In this document: piece by piece, positions 55,887 to 64,000 of the stretch
Numbering within the stretch: position 1 is the stretch's first letter
How the letters are laid out: every line of letters starts with the position of its first letter
The notes under the pieces: model-generated
The model's input: the letters and a program-made list of their open reading frames with translations, nothing else
The model's database searches: none
Told to the model about the DNA's origin: nothing
Program-made: the position numbers and the translations under genes
NCBI GenBank assembly: GCA_033557465.1
Contig: CM066045.1
Coordinates: 138,157,596-138,221,595 of the forward strand
DNA: 64,000 nt
Reading direction: 5' to 3'
Origin: Ichthyophis bannanicus
Lineage: Eukaryota > Chordata > Amphibia > Gymnophiona > Ichthyophiidae

Positions 55887-56068
55887 GGGGTATGTTTACT
55901 AAAGCGCGTTAAAGGAGTCATTGTACTGTTAATGCACATTATCAGCACATTTGTACCCTTAACGCAGCAAAAACATTGCTTTAACGTGCGTTAAAGGCTC
56001 CAGCAGCGTAAAATGCCTTGTGGGCGGAGAGTGGGTGGACAAGGGCATTAACAATGCGTGTACCCTTA
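55887..56068 (+). mobile_element. Short family H-like terminal fragment
   Basis: It starts GGGGTATGTTTACTAAAGCG and contains several GCGTTAAAG/TTAACG words and a GGGCGGAGAGTGGGTGG block. It ends directly at the next terminus, TTAGGAGTATGTTTACTAAAC. It may be a deletion derivative or one end of a nested copy. Confidence 0.5.
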
Positions 56069-57244
56069 GGAGTATGTTTACTAAACCATGGTAATGTAGT
56101 ATTGGTAACGTTACTGCACAGTAAATGTCCCAGAGGGTGGAGAGAAGGCGGAGAGAAGGGGTGAATGGGCGGGGAGTGGGTAGGGAGAAGCCCCTGCTAC
56201 ACTGCTGGAACAGTCACGCCAGGACTTTACCGCCAGTGAAAACCTGTCGGTAAATGCACATTTGCAGGATAGAGAGACCATTTCAGTGTCAGCAATGTAC
56301 AGCACAGACAGGGAGCCCAAGGAAAGTGATAGTAGTGCTCCATTTGCAGCAACAGCATAGTGCCCAAGTATGAAAGGCCACTATGGTGATGGTGCAAATG
56401 GGGCAAAAGGGGTCACAGGTGGGACATGCTGTGGGGGCAGCTGGGACACAGGGTGGACTAGGCTGTTGCCTAGCTGGCACATAGGAACACAGAAACTGGA
56501 AATCAGCAAGACAGCATCTGACCAAGGTCAAACATGCCCAGTAGTCTGTGTTCCACGGTGTCCTATCTAGGGGACATGTACCCAGAAGGTACCCCAAACG
56601 TCACACAGGAACCACAATGCCTGTAATGGGGCAAGCAGTGCACATCTGGGGACCACTCTAACAAGGGTCTACGAACCTTCTCCATGATACGTCCCAAACT
56701 GTTCGCAAACCCAGCCCCTGGTAAAGCAGTGTAGAGTGTGACCATGCATTGTCTGAAACATGTGTAAACCTAGTAATCCAATCTGGGTACACTGTACCCA
56801 CATTGCATGCCCTAGCCTGTCCACAGTCTGCTGGCATAACACAATCTACCTATGTTTACCAGGTCCACTCTAGCCAATAGTTGCTAGATCACCAACCTAA
56901 CACCCCACAGCCTTCTCTCCCTCATGTGGAAGGAACATAACATTGGCAGGTGGTGATGGGGGGGGGATGTGAGGATGTCTATGTATGCCTCCCCACCCCA
57001 GATCCCGCACCTTAGGCACCCGCCTACCTGCACATTGGATGTCCTGGGACTGTGCACTACCAGCACCGACAACATATGGGCATGTCAGCATGGTAGGGGG
57101 GTGTTGGTGGTGGAGGGGGCAGTGGCACTCGCCTGCAGCAGACCAAGGCCATGCCCTGTTCCAGTGTCCAATAGTGGCCAATCTAGGTCACAAGTACCTA
57201 GCAGTTTCCTCAAAAGACACACAGGATCCATAATGCTTATAATG

Positions 57245-57605
57245 GAGCAAGCAGTGGATATCCCGGGTCCTTTTTAACAATGGTTCATTGACCTTTCCCC
57301 AGGAACCTCTCCAAATGTTTTTTAAACCCAGCTACACTAACAGCTTTTACTACATCCTCTAGTAATGAATTGCAGAGTTTGATTACGTGTTGACTGGGTT
57401 ATACTGTAACACATTGCATGTCTCCTAGTCTTTCTATATTCTGATAAACAATCGACCTACATTTACCCATTCCACTCCAGTCAATAATTTATAGAGCTCT
57501 ATCATATCTTCCCTGAGCCGTCTCTTCCCCAGGTTGAAGAGCCCAACTTTTCAGCCTCTCTACAAAGGGGTATCCTGCCATCCACATTACCATCTATGAT
57601 GTCCA
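57245..57605 (-). pseudogene. CR1 ORF2 C-terminal remnant captured in family H
   Basis: The DNA aligns with 36545-36930 of the CR1 (for example CCCAGCTACACTAACAGC and TTATAGAGCTCTATCATAT against TTATAGACTTCTATCATAT), with an internal deletion near 57400. The same remnant, with the same right-hand junction, exists at 5510-5860. Confidence 0.75.
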
Positions 57606-58169
57606 TCATGATCCCACGGTGACAGTGGTGGCACACAGACGTGCTACTGCTGCGGAAAGGAGATGCTTCACATGGGGTGGTCCAAGGGTCCTCGCACTCT
57701 AGGCAGAGATCCTGGCTGCCCCTCCCCTGCTGCCACTGACCCAGCTGTGGGGGAAGAGGCAGATAGTGCCAGCAGCTGTAGCCCTCCAGGTAGCTGCAAC
57801 ATGCAGGCGCCCAAGGGACTACCACTGCAGTGGTTGTCATCCTCCCCCTGAGATGTATTGTTGGCAGGCGGTGATGGGGTCCCTGCAGAGGCAATGGTTG
57901 GGAGGGGCTTTGTGGCCATCCATGTATGCCTCTGACGCCCCCAATCCAGACTTTGCACCCTAGGCACCCACCAACCCGCATGTTGGATGGGCTGGGACTA
58001 TGCACCACCAACACTGGCAGCACACGGGCATGTCAGCATGGTGTGGGGGTGTTGGTGGAGGGGGCAGTGGCACCCACCTGCATCAGACCAAAGCCATGTC
58101 CTGGTCCTGTGCACCATGTGCATTGCAACATGTGCCAAGTTCTGACTGATCTGAGGCATATCAGTCCTG

Positions 58170-58260
58170 GACTGTTACAGCCATGTGGCAGCACACACAT
58201 TTGATATGTGTATATGAGCAGAGGGTCATAGGTTCAGATCCCAGCTGTGGATCATGCATT
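58170..58260 (+). repeat. tRNA-like module in copy H6
   Basis: GGTCATAGGTTCAGATCCCA contains a B-box-like GGTTCAGATCC. It occupies the same place as 62040-62130 (GGTTTAAGTCC) and the inverted 18225-18335. Confidence 0.5.
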
Positions 58261-60299
58261 GTATGTCCCTGTGGCTAAACTTTAGTCTATTGTGCAGGTA
58301 CACCAGTATGTTGTACCCCCAGTGAATCAGCTAGCAAGGGTACAAACACCCATCAGCTACACAGACAGACTCAACTATCCACAGTTGGATGGAGAGTCAG
58401 GCAGATAGCACAGCACACTGAGCAGGCATTAACATCAGAGCGCGCTAGTAGCTCCTACACAATGAGCACCCATTAATAATGCTTGAGCTGCTATGGAGAC
58501 CAAAGTGACAGGCAGGAATGCCAACCATCCCCAGTTTTAAACAGCGTGGCAATATGAGTGTGTGTGTGTGTATGTCTCTCCATTGTTTTGTGGTCTTCTA
58601 CACATCACTAAGCCTTGCATTGCCTAAGCTCTTTCCAGTGTTAGTCTGCAAATGTGCATGATGAGGAGCAAAGTATTGTAAGTTATGTGCATGATGAGGA
58701 GCAAAGATGATATGGCCTGAAACAGGGTGGATTAGCCAGGATGTGTCTGCATCAGAGGTAGGGTTAATGGCTGAGATGTCATAGTGCCCATCTGCCACAT
58801 GTATGGACAGGATGGCCACAGCATGTCATGCTGGGCGGGTACTCTCACTCTGACTGAACAGTGACTGTGGCATGGCTATGTATCCACATAATGCTATATA
58901 ATGTCTGATTCTAGTGATGTGGGTGCACTTCCTGTCCTGGGGGTCCGATCTCTGTACCAAATGCTAGGTGTTTATGCTATTTATCCCATGCCTGAGTACC
59001 CAGGGTTGCTCTGTGCACATGCAATGTATGCTGGTCAATGGACTGTCTGCAGTTGGTATGTGCATGGCGGAAAACCCAGTGGTGGGCAGCAGGTGCAGTG
59101 TGACTGTGCTTGCTGTGGGTGCTTGTTAGACCTAGGTGGTTGGGACAGGTGGTGTTCCAAGTATAATGATAGGACCAACAGGACTCTAGTAACAGCCCCA
59201 TGTAAGCCTAGACACCCCTCATGGTAGTTGGGTACTGACATGCATTGTTCTAGGTGGGTCCCTGTCCAATAGGGACAGGACACAGTGCCAGATGTGACTG
59301 GTGCACACAGCATGCGGCAACTGTGCAGGAAACAAGGTAACTAGCATAACATATGGCCGACAATACCTGCCACACATTGGCAGTGATGTGGATCTGCAGC
59401 ATAGCCAGCAGAGACCATCTCTAATAGTGCAGTTTCTGGGGATCAGGTGTTGAGCAACCATCCTCACTCTCAGGGTAACCACAGAAACTGCTCAGTAGCA
59501 TGGTTTGTAGCTGCTCTGTGCTTACGGAGCTGAGGTGATGGAGCAGTGCATTCTCCATTTGGTGGTCAGCTGCAGACTGCTGTTCTGCATGTGCGCTGCA
59601 TCATGGGTACTGGAGAGGCTAACCTATACTGGCACACACAGCAGATGTTTTAAGCAATGACCTGCAGTCTCTTTGTATACAGCCATTGCTGTGCAGAAAG
59701 ATGTGGAGGTGTAGCCTGCTGGTTAGTGCAATGTTTCCATAAGCAGGGAACAGGAGTCTGATTCCTACTTGTTCTTTTTGTGACTGTGTGCTACTCAGAG
59801 CATTTCCATGCCTGTAACAGTCAGGACTCTGCACATCAGTGCTGCCAGCCCATACCACCCTCTCCTCAGCTGCCATCCTTCCTTCTGCCTTTCTATCTGC
59901 CTCTGTCAGCTGTGTACAGTCATGTCTTGTGCAAGCTGCTACACCATGACCTACACTGGTACTCTTTTCCGCATTTCGGCTCTTCGCGCTTGCCTCTCCT
60001 GTGCCTGATCTGCACGTCACCACTATTACTCTGTCCTCCTGTCGCTGCAAACACCCTGCCACTTCTGGCTCTGCTGGGGAACACGTCTTTCTCATCCTAT
60101 GTCACACATTGACATTGCAGCACTTTACACTGGCACCATCCTGTACAATAGTACGGTAGCTTCCCACATGCTCGTCCACTTTAGTGGCTGCCACATAGGG
60201 TGCCACGGATATGGTAGGTCCATCAGCTACCACCTGTCCTTCCTTCAATCACCTTTACATTGACTTTCCTTGGTGCTCTATCCAACGTTTGGTTTACAG

Positions 60300-60520
60300 C
60301 CCTTTTCGGGCCTTAAGTTGCATGTTTTCTACCTTAAAGCATGTTTGTCACCCTAACATGCCTTAAGGTGCATGCTTTCTACCTTAAAGTACATTTGTTA
60401 CTTTAATGTGCCTTAAGGTGCATGCTTGTCACCTTAACATGCAATGTACGATAAGGTGCATTAAATGGCCCATGGCGCCCTTTACACCGGAATGCCCCCT
60501 ACCTGCCCAATGCCTTTTAA
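60300..60520 (+). repeat. Subterminal tandem repeats of copy H6
   Basis: Words of the type CCTTAAGGTGCATGCTT and TACCTTAAAG recur every 40-60 bp. They parallel the tandem words at 8743-8900. Confidence 0.7.
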
Positions 60521-60808
60521 GGATTAACACCCCTTATCCCTGCCGTTAATGCCTGTTACCTTAACGCGGTTTAGTAAACACACCCCTATGTGTGCTTTGG
60601 TTTCACTTACATAACAGGAAACGATGGCTTGCAAAAACCCCAGTGCATTCTTTGTAGTGTTTGTTTTCCAACTCAAATCTGAAGCCATCCAAGCTTCAGG
60701 AGCACTTCAAGAACAAGCATGGCCGAGCTTATGTTGAAGGACATGATGTTGGGTCACTGAAAATCAAAAGAGCTCATTTTGATTCACAAGGAACACTTCC
60801 AGAATTAA

Positions 60809-63800
60809 GGGGTATGTTTACTAAACTGCGGTAATGTAGCAGCGGCTACATTAACGCGTGCTATGTAACATTAACGCGCGTTAACATTACCTAATGAGCA
60901 TTAGCATTCATGGCCGCGGTAAAGACCGCAGAGGGTGGAGAGAGGGCAGAGAGAAGGGATCAATGGGCGGGGAGTGGGCGTGGAGAGGCTCCCGCGACAT
61001 TAACACGAGGAACTGAAGGGCTGGAAATTACCGCGAGTGAAAACCTGGCGTTAAATTCACATGTGCAGGAGAGAGAAACCATGTTAGTGTCAGCAATGTA
61101 TAGCCTAGGCAGGAAGCCCGAGAAAGGTGATAGTAGTGCTCTATCTGCAGCAACAGTATAGTGGCCAAGTATGAAAGGCCACTATGGTGATGGTGCAAAT
61201 GGGGCATAGGGGGGCTGCAGGTGGGACATGCAGTGGGGGCAGCTGGGGCACAGGGTGAACTAGGCCATTGCCCAGGTGGCACATAGGAACATAGAAATTG
61301 GAAATCAGCAGGACAGCAGCTGACCAGGGCCAAACATGCCCAGTAGTCCGTGTTCCACAGTGTTCCATCCAGGGAACATTACCCAGCAAGTATTCCAAAA
61401 GTCACACAGGTACCACTATGCCTGTAATAGGGCAAGCAGTGCACATCTGGGGACACCACTAACAAGGGTCCATAGACCACACCCAGGATGGGTCCCAAAC
61501 AGTTCGTATACCCAGCTAACTGAGCACACTTTACGGCAGCCCTTAGTAAGGCATTGCAGGCTGTGCCCACACGTTGTCGGAAACATATATACACCCAGTA
61601 GGCCAAACTGGGTACACTGTACCTGAGGTGCACGCCCTAGCCTGTCCACAGTCGGCAGTAACAACACACTCCACCTACATCTACCCTGTCCACCCTAGCC
61701 ATTAGTTGCTACAGCACCGGCCTGACATCCCCCAAGCCATCACTCCCCCATGTGGAAGGGACATAACATTGGTAGGCAGTGATGGGGGGATGTGTGGAGA
61801 TCCATGTATGCCTCGCCACCCCAGACCCTGCACCCTAGGCACTCACCTACCTACACAGTGGATGGCTTGGACTGCGCATGACCAGCACCGACAGCATATG
61901 GTCATGTCGGCATGGCAGGGGGGGGTTGTGCTGCAGTGGACCTAGGCCATACCCTGTACTAGTACGTGGTGTGCAGTGCAACAGAAAAGGTCTGTCTGAG
62001 GAAAATAAGGATAGCCCCAGGGACTGCTACTCCTCTGTGGCAACAGTGTGGTGTGGTACACACAGCTAATGTGTCCAGGAGCAGAGGATCCCAGGTTTAA
62101 GTCCCAGCTGTGGATCCTGCAGAGCATCTCCCTACATTTTACCCTACAATGCAGATACAACATCAACATGTGCAAACCCCAACACCGCATCGAACAGGGG
62201 TAAAAACACCCACTCACACAGGCTCCACTATCCAAAGCTTTATGGAGAGTCAGGCTGCTGGCCCCAGCACGGAGGTGAAGTTATCACCAAAGCACTACTA
62301 CCACTGTTCCTTCTAAGCTGTGCGCGTGTGCGCGCACACACACCTCGCTGTGCGAGCGCACATACTTTACAACAGAGCGCACAAAAATTATGGTTCTGAT
62401 TCTGATAGAAAACAACACAGACGTCTTAAAATTTAAAAGTTGTGATTGTAATTACTAGAAATTTTCCACTTCATTTAGTAATCTTCTATTTTCATTTAAT
62501 TTGATTAAAATCAATGTGGTGTACATACTGTATTCTGACGTGTAGTCAAATTTTAAAGTATATAACTCTGAGTGTCGTTATGTGGCACACAAAAATTTAA
62601 CCTTCCTTCAAAAGCTGCACAGCTGATATTTTATGCGCACACAACCTACAGAAAATTAGAGGGAATATTGACTACTACTACCCCCTGCACAGTTTAGCTA
62701 TGTCGGCACTGTGATCAGGACCAGTGTGGCAGGCAGGATTGCCAACCACCCCTATCACTGCACAATGCTGCAATAGGAGTCTGTATGTGTGTATGTCTAT
62801 CCATTGTTTTGTGGCTGCCTACACCACTCTGGGCCCACAATGTCCCACTGTTACCAGTGTTAGAAGTGGCTCAGTGGTTGGGACAGGTTACCTCAGGCCG
62901 GAAGGCCATGGGGTTCAATTCCTGCATGGGGACAAGCAACCTCAGGCCGGAGGTTCTGGGGTCTCTAGTCCCATGGCCACTCCTTGTGGCCTTGGGCAAG
63001 CCACTTAATCCCTTCATTGCCTCAGGTACGCTTAGATTGTGAGCCCTTTGGGGACAAGGGAATGAAAAGTACTTGTTAGTGCACATGGAAACCACACTGA
63101 TTCTAAAGAGTGTGGTATAATAAATAAATAAAATGTGCATAATGAGGAGCAAGGTATTGTGGGTATGGCCTGGAGTGGACAGGGTGGATTGGCCAGGATG
63201 CATCTGCACAGGATGTAGGGCAATGGCTGGGACACTGTAGTGCCTGACCACCACCACCTGCATGGACAGGGTGGCCACAGCATGACATGCTGTGAGGTCA
63301 CTCCCACCCTGACCAAGCAGTGACCATGGCATGTCTATGCTCAACAGTATCTGTCTCCACTGCTGTTTGTGTGTTCCCAATACTGGCGCCCAATCACTGA
63401 GATACCTGTTTGGTGTCTGTGCTGTACATTCTATCTCTGGGTGCATAGAGTTCCCTTGTGAGCATGCACTGTGGACTGTTGCAGTTACTCTGTGCATGGT
63501 TGGAGCACCTTGTAGAGTGCTGCAGGTGCAGTTTGCTATTGAATGACAGAGTGTGGTGTGGGGCAGTTGAAGTTTCCCTTGCCTACCCCCAGTATTACTG
63601 CTGGTCTGCCACGGTCACAGGTATGGCAAAGCTCACCAGCCCTGGAGGGCTGTCTTTTGCCAGCAGAATTGTGGTTGCTGGTCCTACAGCAATTTTTCAG
63701 GGCTCAGGCACCTGTCCCTCCCCTACAAAATGGATGGTTGTGGGTCCTTAGGGCTATGTAGTGTATACCACCTTGACCTTTAGAGGCAATGCTACATCCA

Positions 63801-64000
63801 CCTCATGCAAGTCTAAAGGGCCCGATAACAGGTACTCATGGCAGCCAGACCTTAACAGTGGGTATGCACTAATCTGGGTGGTGTCTGGTCCCACAGGGCC
63901 ACATGTGACTACAGAACACAGAAGTACTTTCAATTGCACTGCTAGGAACACCTGTCACACACTGGTATTGATGGGGATGTGCAGCAGGCCCTATCTCTAG
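60809..64000 (+). mobile_element. Family H DNA transposon, forward copy H7, runs off the window
   Basis: It starts GGGGTATGTTTACTAAACTG after TAA. It contains GCGTTAAC arrays (60840-60880), the GC-rich block (60930-61000) and a region matching 56280-56840. The tRNA-like module at 62040-62130, module A (62700-63370, split by a SINE) and module B/C to the edge complete it. It lacks the CR1 remnant present in H6. A low-complexity GTGCGCGCACACACAC stretch lies at 62320-62345. No gene is supported. Confidence 0.65.
62868..63133 (+). repeat. tRNA-derived SINE inserted in module A of copy H7
   Basis: The A-box-like TGGCTCAGTGG and B-box-like GGTTCAATTCC lie 54 bp apart. The CCTTGTGGCCTTGGGCAAGC core, a TAGATTGTGAGCCCTTTGGG tail and (AATA)n follow. 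Other module A copies continue uninterrupted across this point, which defines the insertion. Confidence 0.85.

Larger units (their letters stand above)
56069..60586 (+). mobile_element. Family H DNA transposon, forward copy H6, end to end
   Basis: The left end GGAGTATGTTTACTAAACC follows TTA. The right end GGTTTAGTAAACACACCCC is its imperfect inverse, giving about 4.5 kb. In order it has a GC-rich subterminal block (56110-56230), a region shared with 61070-61740, a CR1 remnant (57245-57605), a tRNA-like module (58170-58260), modules A, B and C (58580-60130) and subterminal repeats (60300-60520). The base after the right end does not restore a clean TTA, so the target duplication is unproven. 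No intact transposase is present, so the copy is non-autonomous. Confidence 0.65.

Noticed and set aside
57461..60586. A clean 3-bp target duplication for copy H6
   Set aside because: TTA precedes the left end but TAT follows the right end, so I do not claim a duplication.
62868..62940. tRNA gene
   Set aside because: A and B boxes are present but no acceptor stem or anticodon arm can be folded, and the sequence continues into a SINE body. The same applies at 18225, 52735, 55545, 58170 and 62040.

Overview
This window looks like gene-poor DNA from a large, repeat-rich vertebrate genome. I found no host protein-coding gene, rRNA, functional tRNA or CRISPR array. The repeats include CR1 and L2-like LINEs, a Penelope-like GIY-YIG element, DIRS and Ngaro-like tyrosine-recombinase retrotransposons, a Gmr1/SCAN-type Ty3 element, a gammaretrovirus-like provirus, hAT palindromic MITEs, tRNA-derived SINEs and a high-copy DNA transposon with TTTACTAAA ends. 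Intact-looking DIRS, Ngaro and Penelope lineages together argue against a mammal or bird. An amphibian (caecilian-like) or another large-genome non-mammal is my best inference, but nothing here proves the species.

Layout. 1-9.27 kb: a forward copy of the DNA transposon (called family H here) is split by a young L2-like LINE (449-2760). After it come LINE scraps, a 343-bp palindrome, an H/CR1 mosaic (5263-5870) and a second L2-like LINE on the minus strand (5930-8742). 9.27-15.26 kb: a young Gmr1-like LTR element lies inside an inverted copy of H, whose remainder runs to 19.52 kb. 19.5-27 kb: decayed transposase, a Penelope fragment, a C-rich tract and a 93-bp minisatellite. 27.15-31.8 kb: a nearly complete but decayed DIRS element carrying a hAT MITE. 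31.8-36.5 kb: fossil fragments of a possible Myb-like/coiled-coil accessory gene. 36.5-41.25 kb: a near full-length CR1 on the minus strand with an intact esterase ORF1. 41.25-50 kb: a Ngaro-like gag split by a provirus (41666-48521). 50-55.9 kb: a decayed L2-like LINE, SINEs and unclassified repeats. 55.9-64 kb: two further forward H copies, the last running off the window.

How the parts relate. Most of the window is successive nesting, with few cooperating genes. Family H shows PIF/Harbinger-like traits: TAA/TTA at its ends, TIR-like GGGGTATGTTTACTAAAC, subterminal CGTTAACG motifs and nearby transposase-like fossils. It carries an internal CR1 fragment and a tRNA-like module that recur in several copies. 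The youngest insertions appear to be the Gmr1-like element and the provirus, since both have near-identical LTR pairs. Both are defective: the first lacks reverse transcriptase, and the second lacks gag, RNase H and most of integrase. They were therefore probably mobilised in trans. The main candidate novelty is a long open frame inside the LTRs of the Gmr1-like element.
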